Of a DNA stretch of 57,357 bases, positions 18,766-26,999 are shown piece after piece. How positions within the stretch are numbered: position 1 is the first letter of the stretch; each line of letters starts with the position of its first letter. The DNA comes from an uncultured cyanobacterium (GTDB taxonomy: Bacteria > Cyanobacteriota > Cyanobacteriia > Thermostichales > Thermostichaceae). The stretch spans positions 1 to 57,357 of the forward strand of contig CALFBB010000043.1 of the NCBI GenBank assembly GCA_937944885.1. The letters are read 5' to 3'. The notes below the pieces were generated by a model. That model worked only from the letters and a program-made list of their open reading frames with translations. It was not told where the DNA came from and did no database searches. The translations under genes and the position numbers were made by a program.

Positions 18766-19385
18766 GACAGAATTTCTTCTCCCACTGCGACGTAATCTGA
18801 CCAGGCTTGTTTAGCTCTTGCTTCCGGGATCTCATGGATGCAAACTCCCTCTAGGGCAGCTCGCTGGAAGGCCACCGTACGACGAATGGAATGGCGGTAA
18901 AAGGGGATCCCGGCTTGTTTGAGAAAGCTGCGGGCTTCGTCTCCATCACGGTTGGGCCAAGGCGGAATCAAGGTGAGTAGGACCTTATAGTGCTTTGCCC
19001 CCAAGCGCTGCAGGGCATTGACGGTCAGGATCAGGGCATCTAGAGCCAAAGCATCAGGGGAGCAGGGTAAGACCAGTAGGTCACAGCGCTGGGCCAGGGT
19101 TTGTAACTGTTCTGGAGTAGGGCGGGCTGGGGTATCGATCACCGTATGTTGAAAGCCAGCAGGGGTGGGTGTGGTGGGATCCCCGACCATGACTTTGATG
19201 GGGAAGGGGGATCCCCGCTCTGCCCAGCGGGAGGCGGAGCGGTTCGGGTCGGCATCGATCAACAAGGCGGATGGAGAAGTGCTGTTGCCAGGCTCACCCT
19301 GCTTCTGTTGCAGATAGAGAGCCAAGTGCACTGCCGTGGTGGTTTTGCCTACACCACCTTTGAATCCTAAGACCGCAATATTCAT
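18762..19385 (-). CDS. ParA/MinD-type ATPase
   Basis: The 207-residue product has the deviant Walker A motif FKGGVGKTTT near residue 8, the Walker A' LLIDADPNRSASRW, and the Walker B region HTVIDTPARP. It is a short ParA of the orphan type, lacking an N-terminal DNA-binding domain. Such proteins move DNA or protein cargo along the nucleoid. I start at MNIAVLGFKGG; a GTG four codons earlier is also possible. It overlaps the ribbon-helix-helix gene downstream. This is probably not the main chromosome-segregation parA, which usually pairs with a full ParB. Confidence 0.88.
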   Translation of the reverse strand: MNIAVLGFKGGVGKTTTAVHLALYLQQKQGEPGNSTSPSALLIDADPNRSASRWAERGSPFPIKVMVGDPTTPTPAGFQHTVIDTPARPTPEQLQTLAQRCDLLVLPCSPDALALDALILTVNALQRLGAKHYKVLLTLIPPWPNRDGDEARSFLKQAGIPFYRHSIRRTVAFQRAALEGVCIHEIPEARAKQAWSDYVAVGEEILS

Positions 19386-19397
19386 CTGGCCCCACAC

Positions 19398-19730
19398 ACT
19401 CCCACCCTGGTTTTACTGCCCAATCACACGGGTGACAAGAGGGAAAGGGTTGCGCATGGCTGCACCAGAGATTGTGGATTTTGGGTAGAGCCGTAGCACC
19501 CAAACGCATAGAAAGCTGCTCCAGAGCCGCAACCATTCGAGAGCCGTAGAAAAGGTAACATAATTGCGTACTGCGGCCAAATGGCTGCCTAAAGTCAGGC
19601 TGTGGAGCATCTGGATTCCTCCGCCATTCTGGGGCCGAACGCTTTACCTCCTGCCCAAGATCGGGCTGTCAAGCATGGGGATCTCCGGCTAGCTCAACTT
19701 AGCAACCCTTCTTTTCTGGAGAAATCATCT
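19398..19730. other. Divergent gap between parA and the trypsin gene
   Basis: This 333-base gap contains the promoters of both neighbours. On the minus strand two overlapping frames (up to 66 codons) run through it, but neither has a ribosome binding site or a recognisable motif. They may be the decayed remains of a gene. A GGAG stands 11-14 bases before the trypsin ATG. I see no RNA gene. Confidence 0.4.
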
Positions 19731-20999
19731 ATGCCCTACCTCTCTAGATCACTGTCTCCCCAAAAATCCTGGTGGATATTTTGGGGTTTTTCTCTGATGC
19801 TGATGGTGAGTGCCTGTGGAGGAGGTGGGGGAGGCTCTCGCTCTGTTCCTCCTGTTCTGGTTCCTTCCACAGGCCGAATTGAGGGATCCCATTTTGATGA
19901 TCTCAACGGCAATGGGCTGCGGGATCCAGGAGAACCTGGCCTGCCGGGTATCCTCACCTTTTTGGATCTAAATGGGAATGGCCGTCTTGATCCAGGGGAA
20001 CCCAGTGTTACCAGTGATGCCAGTGGCAACTTCCGTTTTTTTGATCTGCCCCCAGGCACCTATCGTGTCACGGCTACCTTGCCACCTGGACGGGTCTTCA
20101 CCACACCCCGTTCTGGCCGACAGCTAGAGCGCATTGTGGGGGGAAGCAATGCTCCGGCAGGTGCTTTTCCCTGGATGGTGGCTTTGGTGCTTGCGGGTGA
20201 ACCCGATCCTTTTCAGGGGCAGTTTTGTGGCGGATCCCTGATCACACCAGAATGGGTGATCACAGCCGCCCATTGTTTTTTCGACGGTCAGGGTCAGCAG
20301 GTGGTGAACCCCCAAAATCTAGATCTGTTGCTGGGTACCAACCGCCTAGTCGTGGGTTCTGGTCAGCGTATTCGTGCTGCTCAAATTGTGGTTAACCCCA
20401 GCTACAACCCACAACGGGGAGAACCCGGCGGGAACGATATTGCCCTGGTTCGCCTCTCCCGACCGGTTTTTTTCCCTACCCTACCGCTGGTACAGCCAAA
20501 CCAGACCACCCTCACTGCCCCCGGCACTGCTGCTACCATCCTCGGTTGGGGAGCCACCCAGCCCCGGACTCCTGACCAAGAACCCAGTGGTTTTGCCAGG
20601 GATTTGCAACAGGCCACCGTTCCCATCGTGTCCAACGCCGAGTGTAATGTGCCCTACGATGGCATCATTCTAGACAGCATGTTATGTGCGGGCTTTCCCC
20701 AGGGAGGGGTGGATACTTGCCAGGCCGATAGCGGTGGCCCCTTGGTTGTGCCCAGTGGCAATGGCCTTGCCCTAGCAGGAATTACCAGCTTTGGGATCGG
20801 TTGTGCCCAGCCCAATTTCTTTGGGGTATACACCCGGGTGTCCAGCTTCTCTGGCTTCGTACAATCGGTGATCGGCAGCCCTCCAACCCCACCTAGTCCC
20901 ACCCCAACGGTGACTCCTGCAGCAACAGCTGCATTCACGGTAAATCTTATCGGGGGGGAGGTGGTTTCAGGCCTCAACTTTGGTAGCCGGGCCCAGTAA
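19731..20999 (+). CDS. Trypsin-like lipoprotein with a split SdrD/Cna-B-like domain
   Basis: A 422-residue predicted lipoprotein: lipobox VSAC with Cys29, then a glycine-rich linker. Residues 49-125 form an SdrD-like repeat with two DLNGNG..DPGEP calcium loops. An S1 protease follows, with the activation site R134-IVGG, catalytic His181 (TAAHC), Asp236 (NDIAL) and Ser334 (DSGGP), and Asp328 at the base of the S1 pocket, predicting cleavage after Arg or Lys. Oxyanion-hole Gly193 is Ala332. The C-terminus (402-420, FTVNLIGGEVVSGLNFGSR) looks like the missing last strands of the SdrD domain, so the protease seems inserted into it. I start at MPYLSRSLS; a frame open 43 codons upstream lacks support. 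Confidence 0.92.
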   Translation: MPYLSRSLSPQKSWWIFWGFSLMLMVSACGGGGGGSRSVPPVLVPSTGRIEGSHFDDLNGNGLRDPGEPGLPGILTFLDLNGNGRLDPGEPSVTSDASGNFRFFDLPPGTYRVTATLPPGRVFTTPRSGRQLERIVGGSNAPAGAFPWMVALVLAGEPDPFQGQFCGGSLITPEWVITAAHCFFDGQGQQVVNPQNLDLLLGTNRLVVGSGQRIRAAQIVVNPSYNPQRGEPGGNDIALVRLSRPVFFPTLPLVQPNQTTLTAPGTAATILGWGATQPRTPDQEPSGFARDLQQATVPIVSNAECNVPYDGIILDSMLCAGFPQGGVDTCQADSGGPLVVPSGNGLALAGITSFGIGCAQPNFFGVYTRVSSFSGFVQSVIGSPPTPPSPTPTVTPAATAAFTVNLIGGEVVSGLNFGSRAQ

Positions 21000-21079
21000 A
21001 TCCGGTCAGTATCCTAGAGATCGTTTATTATTAAGAATCCCTGTTTTTCTTCGAATTCAATGGAGGAGATGGATCCCTT

Positions 21080-21265
21080 ATGACCCAAGTGACAATTGGC
21101 GAAAACGAAGGCATTGAATCTGCACTGCGCCGCTTCAAGCGTCAGGTTTCCAAGGCGGGCATCCTACGGGATCTGCGTAACCATCGCCATTTTGAAACCA
21201 ACCTGGAAAAGCGTAAGCGCAAGGCAGTAGCCGTGCGGCGCAACCGCCGCAAGTCCATGGCCTGA
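21080..21265 (+). CDS. rpsU: 30S ribosomal protein S21
   Basis: The 61-residue basic protein matches S21: it starts [20 protein letters not shown] and has a lysine/arginine-rich C-terminus ([16 protein letters not shown]). S21 helps mRNA binding on the small subunit. Length fits cyanobacterial S21. A GGAGGAGAT lies eight to sixteen bases upstream. It stands alone and converges on the TonB-like gene with 14 bases between the stops; S21 genes are often single in cyanobacteria. Confidence 0.96.
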
Positions 21266-21279
21266 GAGGGTTTAGAGCT

Positions 21280-22491
21280 CTAAGGTTTAGCCCCCGACTC
21301 CCCAATCGGGTTGGCCTCTAGAGAGCCACTCAGTACATCAATTTCTAGGGTTAGATCTTCCCCCGTGTAGATTTTAGGCAGCGGTGGGAAGGGAGCTGAG
21401 CGTCGAATGGCACTCAATACAGCAGCATCCAGCAGGGGATCCTCTGAGGGGGTTTGCAGGCGCAGCTCTCTCAGGGATCCCTCCCGGTCTAGGCGAATCT
21501 GCACCACCGTCAAGTAGGATCCAGTGGCTCTCTGTACTATCCAGTGTTGACGAACTTTTTCTTGCAACTGGGCCAGGTAGGTGCCCCAGTCTGGCTCGGC
21601 AGCAGCATCTAGGCTAGGTGGGCCGGTTTCTTGCGCTTTGGAGTTTGGTGCTCCCTGGTTTTGGGGTTGGAAAACGCTTTCTTGAATGGGCAAAAGGGGA
21701 CCGGAGGATTCTCTGAACTCAGTTGGTGCAACTGCATCCTGTGCTGGTGAGGGCAAAAGGGCTTGGGGGGTCGGTGGGTGCGCTTGGGAAGCGGGCTCTG
21801 GAGTGAAAGTTACCTTTGTTACAGGTTGAGGCGCTACCGCCGGGATGGTAGCAGGCTCTACAACCTTGACCGGGGTGGAGATTAAGCTATGCAGCTGTTG
21901 TTGATACTGCTGTAGCAGCTCTCGATGTTGGGAAGAGGGGGAGAGGGTATCCAGCCACCTTTGTGTCAGCTGCAGGGCTTCTGCCCAATCTTGATCGGCT
22001 ACAGCCATCTTTAGGGCGGACTCAAACTCTCGAGGGGTCCGGGGAAGTTTAGGGGTAGCCGTAGGAGACAGTAGGGACGGCTGCACTTGCTCTTGCCAGG
22101 GTGTTTGTCCACCTGGGGCTGAAGCTTCAGACAGAAGGTCTGATGATAGGGATCCCTCCTTAACTTCAAAATCAAGATTTCCAGGGCTGTCCACTTGCGA
22201 TTGCCGCGCCGATAGGTAGGGATCTCGTTGATGGGAGGTTCCCGATGCGCGGGCAGAGATGGGGGCGATGGAGTCTGACTCCGGGGGTGGCTCAGCTTCC
22301 ACCTCCACCCACTGAAAGGAAATGATCTCCACCTCTTCCGGGATCCCCGGTTGCCAGCCCACCAGCGCTATAGCCAGAAGATGCAACCCCCCCGACAGGA
22401 GATGAGCCAAACCCAAACGCCAGGGTAAAGAACGGCACTCCTGTTGTCGTTTTTCCTGGGCACGGTTTGCCTTGGGAAGGTTCCTCTCCAT
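21280..22491 (-). CDS. TonB-family C-terminal domain protein
   Basis: A 403-residue protein has a single N-terminal membrane helix (about residues 27-46, LAHLLSGGLHLLAIALVGW), a long proline- and glutamine-rich linker, and a C-terminal TonB-like domain (about 300-390) containing WGTYLAQLQEKVRQHW and APFPPLPKIYTGEDL. TonB proteins couple the proton gradient to outer-membrane transport. No exbB, exbD or receptor gene is near. Around residues 155-200 is a short helical segment (ALKMAVADQDWAEALQLTQR), perhaps one TPR. A second, similar gene starts near 54391. Cyanobacterial TonB-like proteins may not all be true energy transducers. Confidence 0.85.
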   Translation of the reverse strand: MERNLPKANRAQEKRQQECRSLPWRLGLAHLLSGGLHLLAIALVGWQPGIPEEVEIISFQWVEVEAEPPPESDSIAPISARASGTSHQRDPYLSARQSQVDSPGNLDFEVKEGSLSSDLLSEASAPGGQTPWQEQVQPSLLSPTATPKLPRTPREFESALKMAVADQDWAEALQLTQRWLDTLSPSSQHRELLQQYQQQLHSLISTPVKVVEPATIPAVAPQPVTKVTFTPEPASQAHPPTPQALLPSPAQDAVAPTEFRESSGPLLPIQESVFQPQNQGAPNSKAQETGPPSLDAAAEPDWGTYLAQLQEKVRQHWIVQRATGSYLTVVQIRLDREGSLRELRLQTPSEDPLLDAAVLSAIRRSAPFPPLPKIYTGEDLTLEIDVLSGSLEANPIGESGAKP

Positions 22492-22837
22492 CTGGCCTAT
22501 TTGCTCGTCAGTGCTATCACCTTGCCAATCAAGGGATCCCTCTAGGTTGATCCTCTACTGCCACCGTGCCACTCCTCCTCACAACCCCATGCCAACAGGT
22601 TTCTGTCGGTTGAGCCCCCTTACACTCCTACCGGACCAGCACATGGCTCCCTTTGATCAATAGCTCATCCCTACGCAAAAGAGCAGTTGTCTAGGGAGAA
22701 ACCCTTTCCCCTCACCCGATGCAGACAATTGGCATTGCCATAGCAAAGAAAAAAGGGGCTGCCCTAGCCCCTTCCACAGTTTTCATCTCAACGGCCAAAA
22801 ACAATCGGAAAGAAAGTAGTAGCCCTCTGCGGTTAAA
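22492..22837. other. Divergent/terminal gap between TonB-like gene and rplL
   Basis: This 346-base gap holds the presumed promoter of the TonB-like gene near its left end and the rplL terminator at 22745-22773. It includes one GGGATCCC element. No reading frame with a binding site and no RNA gene are visible. Confidence 0.4.
22745..22773 (-). terminator. Rho-independent terminator of the rplJ-rplL transcript
   Basis: On the minus strand AAGGGGCT-AGGGC-AGCCCCTT forms an eight-base-pair hairpin followed at once by a run of T (TTTTTTCTTT). It lies 65 bases after the rplL stop. This is the best terminator in the window and closes the ribosomal protein operon. Confidence 0.85.
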
Positions 22838-23248
22838 TTACTTCACCTTGACAGTAGCACCAGCCTCTTCCAACTTCTTCTTGACATCGTTGGCCTCCTC
22901 TTTGGGGATTCCTTCCTTAACAGCCTTGGGAGCAGCCTCCACCAGATCTTTGGCATCTTTCAAACCCAAACCGGTCAGCTCGCGCACCACTTTGAGAATG
23001 GCAATCTTCTTCTCAGCCGGGACAGCCTCAAGAATAACATCGAAGGCCGTTTGTTCTTCTACAGGCTCAGCTGCTGCTGCCGGAGCTGCCGCCGCTGCTG
23101 CCACAGGAGCCGCCATTATCATGCCACCAGCAGGGGCCGCAGCACTGACGCCAAATGCTTCTTCGATGGCTTTCACCAATTCGGAAGCTTCCAGTAGGCT
23201 CAGGGCCTTCAGATCTTCGAGGATTTTTGCAACGCGCTCAGAAGCCAT
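22838..23248 (-). CDS. rplL: 50S ribosomal protein L7/L12
   Basis: A 136-residue stalk protein that recruits translation GTPases. The N-terminal dimerisation part starts [20 protein letters not shown], the hinge is alanine-rich ([15 protein letters not shown]), and the C-terminal domain has [26 protein letters not shown] and ends [10 protein letters not shown]. All are typical. The hinge is somewhat long, as in other cyanobacteria. It follows rplJ by 145 bases and is closed by a strong terminator. Confidence 0.98.
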   Translation of the reverse strand: MASERVAKILEDLKALSLLEASELVKAIEEAFGVSAAAPAGGMIMAAPVAAAAAAPAAAAEPVEEQTAFDVILEAVPAEKKIAILKVVRELTGLGLKDAKDLVEAAPKAVKEGIPKEEANDVKKKLEEAGATVKVK

Positions 23249-23393
23249 GGTGTTGTTCTCCTTGTCAGTAACTTAGGTTTGACTTGTGTTCTAATGCGAG
23301 GACTAAACAATCTAGAAACAAGATGTTCATTGTGCATAGCTATCCGTTTCAACCCATAAACCGGCAGAACGGAAAGGTGGGGGATAAATTCCC

Positions 23394-23957
23394 CTAAGCG
23401 GCCTCCTTGTCGGCAATAGCCCGAATCGCCCGCCCCAGTGACGCTGGAATCTCGTGAATGCCACGCGCCACCTGTGTGGGCACAGCATTGAGACCGACAG
23501 CTAACCGAGTTGCCACCGAGTTGAGGCTGCCTGCCACTTGGGCTATCAGCACCTCCTTCGGGGGTAGCTCGGCGATGGCTTTCGCCTGTTCCAAGGTCAG
23601 GGATAATCCCTCGATACCCGCACCGCGGAACTCGGTCTTCTTGGTTTGCTTGGCAAAATCTTGATAGGTCTTCAGGGCAGCTGCAATATCGCCCCGAATC
23701 AAGATAAAAGCCGATGGCCCCGCCAAGAAGGGTGAGATCCCAGCCCAAGCCTTTTGGTCGGCGATGGCCCGCCGCATTAGGGTATTTTTGACCACCATGC
23801 ACACAGAATCCGACTTGCGTAACTCTGCCCGCAGCTGGTTCATTTCTGAAACCGTTAGCCCCTTGTAGTCGATCACCAGCACCATCTGGCTGGCTTGCAG
23901 CAGGGATCGTACCTCCTCGACGACCTCTGCCTTTTTCGCTACAGGTTGCTTGCCCAT
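23394..23957 (-). CDS. rplJ: 50S ribosomal protein L10
   Basis: The 187-residue L10 anchors L12 dimers to the ribosome. I start at MGKQPVAKKAEVVEEV because AGGAGG stands seven bases further upstream; the open frame extends 22 codons before it without support. Conserved features are YKGLTVSEMNQLRAELR and VVKNTLMRRAI in the rRNA-binding part and a C-terminal helix that carries L12. It is preceded by a 316-base leader that probably serves autoregulation. Confidence 0.97.
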   Translation of the reverse strand: MGKQPVAKKAEVVEEVRSLLQASQMVLVIDYKGLTVSEMNQLRAELRKSDSVCMVVKNTLMRRAIADQKAWAGISPFLAGPSAFILIRGDIAAALKTYQDFAKQTKKTEFRGAGIEGLSLTLEQAKAIAELPPKEVLIAQVAGSLNSVATRLAVGLNAVPTQVARGIHEIPASLGRAIRAIADKEAA

Positions 23958-24273
23958 GCGCTCACCTCCTGATTTGAATGGATGAACCTCTCTGCTGCTT
24001 GGTTTGGGGTGGATCCCGGTCACTCAAAACAGAATGCGCCTCAGCCGAAGCCAAGACGCATTGAGGCAAGAACATCACGGAAAAAATCCTGAAGGGATCC
24101 CTCCGCGCTCTACTCAAACCTCGGCAGGAAATTAAGCCTCTCGGCACCTGCTGTCTTTGGCTCGATATTCGACTGTAGGAAGCGTGCTCTGTCTCAGGTC
24201 TCCTAAAAATTCACCATCCAAGCCTAAAAGCAACAATCTTTGACCTAGCGTGATTCTGGAAGCACGTCAGCCC
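23958..24273 (-). promoter_or_regulatory. rplJ leader, candidate L10-binding autoregulatory RNA
   Basis: The gap between rplA and rplJ is 316 bases, much longer than the others in the operon. It contains a hairpin with stem AATGCG/CGCATT (24033-24062) and further GC-rich pairing. In many bacteria the rplJ leader binds the L10-L12 complex and represses its own synthesis. Position and structure fit; I cannot confirm a match to the known RNA family by eye. Confidence 0.45.
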
Positions 24274-24984
24274 CTAGGCTGCCAATTTCAGATCTCGCAG
24301 GGCATTGATATCAACCTCGATTGAGGGCCCCATTGTAGCAGAAACATGTAGAGTTCGCCAATACTTACCCTTGGCCCCAGAGGGACGGTTGCGATCGATT
24401 GACTCTTGTACGGCTTTGAGGTTCTCCAGCAGAGCCTCCACCGGGAATGTGCACTTTCCGAACATTACATGCACAATGCCGCTGCGATCGGCCCGATACT
24501 CTAACTTACCGGCCTTGAATTCGCGAATCGCTTGTGTCAAATCGTTGGTGACAGTTCCCCCTTTCGGAGAAGGCATCAGGCCACGGGGGCCCAACAACCG
24601 CCCCAACTTAGCCACCTGCGGCATAACGTCGGGAGTGGCAATCAACAGATCAAAGTCCATCATCCCTTTGCTGATTTCCTCAATCAGCTCCTCGTAGCCC
24701 ACCAGGTCGGCGCCGGCACTTTGGGCTTCTGTGACCTTTTCACCGCGGGCAATCACCGCTACCCGAATCTGTTGACCGGTGCCCCTCGGCAGAACCACTG
24801 TGCTCCGCAGCTGCTGATCGGCATACTTGGGATCAATACCGAGGCGGATGTGGACTTCTGCTGCTTCCTCAAACTTGGCAGTCGCTGTCTCCTTCATCAG
24901 GGCTAAGGCTGCTTCAGGAGCATAAGCAATTGGTTTGACTTTCTCTCGCAAAGCCTGCATTCGCTTGGATAATTTTCGAGCCAT
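24274..24984 (-). CDS. rplA: 50S ribosomal protein L1
   Basis: A 236-residue protein of the L1 stalk. The signature near residue 120-140, [20 protein letters not shown], is intact, followed by [20 protein letters not shown]1 binds 23S rRNA and in many bacteria also its own mRNA near the rplK start. It lies between rplK and rplJ in the minus-strand operon, with 104 bases after rplK. A binding site GAGGAAC precedes the ATG of [10 protein letters not shown]. Confidence 0.98.
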   Translation of the reverse strand: MARKLSKRMQALREKVKPIAYAPEAALALMKETATAKFEEAAEVHIRLGIDPKYADQQLRSTVVLPRGTGQQIRVAVIARGEKVTEAQSAGADLVGYEELIEEISKGMMDFDLLIATPDVMPQVAKLGRLLGPRGLMPSPKGGTVTNDLTQAIREFKAGKLEYRADRSGIVHVMFGKCTFPVEALLENLKAVQESIDRNRPSGAKGKYWRTLHVSATMGPSIEVDINALRDLKLAA

Positions 24985-25088
24985 GGTTCCTCCTCGGGGT
25001 ACTGGCGAGACTTTCTCTCCCCCATGATGGTTTACTTAAACAAAAACAATTCCCAGTTGAAACTCAATCGAGAGGTCAATCCCCCTCC

Positions 25089-25514
25089 TCAATCGGCTAC
25101 CGTCACACCCATGCTGCGGGCAGTACCCGCAATGATTTTCATGGCTGCCTCCACATCATTGGCGTTCAAATCCGGCAACTTTTGCTCGGCGATCTGACGC
25201 AACTGGGCTCGGGTCAGGGATCCCACTTTGGTTTTGTGCGGTTCGCTCGAACCCGACTCAATACCAAGGGCCTTCTTAATCAAGACAGAAGCGGGCGGAG
25301 TCTTGAGAACAAAAGTAAAGCTGCGATCTTCAAAGATCGAGATCTCAACAGGAACCACCATCCCCGCCTGATCTGCCGTTTTGGCGTTATATTCTTTGCA
25401 GAAGGCCATGATGTTGACCCCGTGCTGACCCAGTGCCGGGCCGATTGGGGGTGCAGGGGTGGCTTTGCCCGCTTGAATGGCCAGCTTGACCACTGCCACC
25501 AGTTTCTTTGCCAT
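25089..25514 (-). CDS. rplK: 50S ribosomal protein L11
   Basis: A 141-residue protein of the GTPase-associated centre. The N-terminal domain has [20 protein letters not shown] followed by GQHGVNIM, and the C-terminal rRNA-binding domain ends with [18 protein letters not shown]. Length is standard. It starts nine bases after the nusG stop, which suggests coupled translation. The order nusG-rplK-rplA-rplJ-rplL is the usual bacterial one. Confidence 0.98.
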   Translation of the reverse strand: MAKKLVAVVKLAIQAGKATPAPPIGPALGQHGVNIMAFCKEYNAKTADQAGMVVPVEISIFEDRSFTFVLKTPPASVLIKKALGIESGSSEPHKTKVGSLTRAQLRQIAEQKLPDLNANDVEAAMKIIAGTARSMGVTVAD

Positions 25515-25523
25515 GGAACGTCG

Positions 25524-26159
25524 TTACACCTCTTTTCGCACTTGACCAAACTCTAATTCTACTGGGGTATCGCGCCCGAAAATCGAGATCAGAGCCTTGA
25601 GCTTGCCCCGTTCTGGGCTGACTTCTACCACCTCGCCGTAAAAACCTTGAAATGGCCCCGACAGCACCTCGATGCGATCCCCAGCCGCCATATCGATTTT
25701 GAGGGGTACTTCCTCCACTTCAACGCTGCTGAAGATGCGCTGGATTTCCGCCTGAGTCAGAGGACGCGGGGTCACATGTCCCCGCCCACGACCGTAGGCG
25801 CGTTTCTCTTCAGTACCAACGAAGTTGATCACGTTGGGGGTACTCTTGACCACCATCCAAGAATCATCGTTCATCTCCATGCGCACCAGGACATAGCCCG
25901 GGAAAATCTTTTCTTCTTGCTCCTGGCGCTTACCGGTGCGATCCAGCTTGAATCCGGTTCGCTTCGGGATCACCACCTCCACAATTTGATCAGCCACGTC
26001 TAAAGCAGCAGCACGCTGCATCAGGGCGCCCTTTACCTTGTTTTCACAACCGGAAGCCACCTGTACGGCGTACCACCGTAAGTTGCGCCGATTCTGTCCC
26101 TCGGCATTCAAGGGTGCTCCATCATCCATGTCGTGCCGCTCTGGCTCCAGACCCATCAC
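25524..26159 (-). CDS. nusG: Transcription antitermination/elongation factor NusG
   Basis: A 211-residue NusG. The NGN domain starts at RWYAVQVASGCENKVKGAL and contains PGYVLVRMEM; the C-terminal KOW motif is GDRIEVLSGPFQGFYGEVV. NusG links RNA polymerase to Rho or to the ribosome. The N-terminus before the NGN domain is about 25 residues longer than in E. coli and rich in charged residues, which is common in cyanobacteria. GTG or the next-codon ATG could be the start. The gene follows secE after 114 bases. Confidence 0.96.
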   Translation of the reverse strand: MMGLEPERHDMDDGAPLNAEGQNRRNLRWYAVQVASGCENKVKGALMQRAAALDVADQIVEVVIPKRTGFKLDRTGKRQEQEEKIFPGYVLVRMEMNDDSWMVVKSTPNVINFVGTEEKRAYGRGRGHVTPRPLTQAEIQRIFSSVEVEEVPLKIDMAAGDRIEVLSGPFQGFYGEVVEVSPERGKLKALISIFGRDTPVELEFGQVRKEV

Positions 26160-26273
26160 CTATCTTCCTCCGCCTGATAACCCATACCGTCAACTCCACA
26201 CCACCCGAATCCTGTTCCCGCAGGAACCTGTGGGGATATCTCCAGGATCCACTTGAAATCACTGCTCAGAACA

Positions 26274-26543
26274 TTAGAACAACTGAATGGCTATCCAGCT
26301 AAACAGCTGGTCAATTAAGTAAATAAAGGAAGCGAAAGCCAACACAATCAGCAAAACACCCACCGATTCACTGATCAACTGCTGGCGACTCGGCCAAGCA
26401 ATTTTGCTCAATTCCTCACGGGTATCTTTGATGAAGCCGGCGATCCCCCTGGACTCCTCTTCACCACCCTTGGACTTGCCCCGGTTGGAGGGATCCAGAC
26501 GCTTTTCCGTATCGGCTTTACTAGAAGGGGTGCTCTTGACCAC
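26274..26543 (-). CDS. secE: Preprotein translocase subunit SecE
   Basis: SecE stabilises SecY in the membrane translocon. The protein is short, with a charged N-terminal region, the conserved amphipathic helix GFIKDTREELSKIAWPSRQQ and one membrane helix (VGVLLIVLAFASFIYLIDQL). I place the start at a GTG preceded by CAGGAG at suitable distance, giving 89 residues; a GTG 17 codons upstream is also open but has no binding site. It precedes nusG, the common arrangement. Confidence 0.93.
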   Translation of the reverse strand: MVKSTPSSKADTEKRLDPSNRGKSKGGEEESRGIAGFIKDTREELSKIAWPSRQQLISESVGVLLIVLAFASFIYLIDQLFSWIAIQLF

Positions 26544-26645
26544 GGCGGTATTCTCCTGAGGGATCCCAAACGATAAAACTGGATCTGAGCGCACTCAAGA
26601 TCGGCTTTGCGATCTTAACAGAATCTATTGGGGATGGGATCCCAT

Positions 26646-26999
26646 TTAGGGAGTGGCGGTAGGCTCAGGTTGCAAGGAGGTGGGCAAGAGTTGCAGGGGG
26701 CGGCGACGGGATTGGTTGAATTGCTTGACCGCTGCATCAACTCCGGCTGTGCTATCCCAGCGGGAGGCTGCATTTTGGTTAGAGAGAAAATCGGCAGCAC
26801 GAAACAGATCGTTCATGTCAATGCTGCTGCCATCGAACAGATTGCTATTGCCCTCCCGACGAATGGCATCATTGACATTCTGGTTTTGGGCCAAAGCGGT
26901 TGCTGAGCCGGTCACAGTGGCGATTGCCAAGGCAACCACGCTCGGGAGGATTCTGTGCCGGCTACCACAAGGTGGATTAGATAGAAGGTTTCTGCACAT
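26646..26999 (-). CDS. Small secreted protein of unknown function
   Basis: A 117-residue protein begins MCRNLLSNPPCGSRHRILPS, with a hydrophobic core VVALAIATVTGSATALA and a likely cleavage site ALA-QN. The mature part of about 75 residues has a helical region (SIDMNDLFRAADFLSN, VDAAVKQFNQSRRRP) and ends PTATP. TGGAGG stands nine bases before the ATG, and the start lies within the last 23 bases of trmD in another frame. I do not recognise a named family, although similar small periplasmic proteins occur in cyanobacteria. It lies between trmD and secE, whose start is about 100 bases downstream. Confidence 0.7.
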   Translation of the reverse strand: MCRNLLSNPPCGSRHRILPSVVALAIATVTGSATALAQNQNVNDAIRREGNSNLFDGSSIDMNDLFRAADFLSNQNAASRWDSTAGVDAAVKQFNQSRRRPLQLLPTSLQPEPTATP

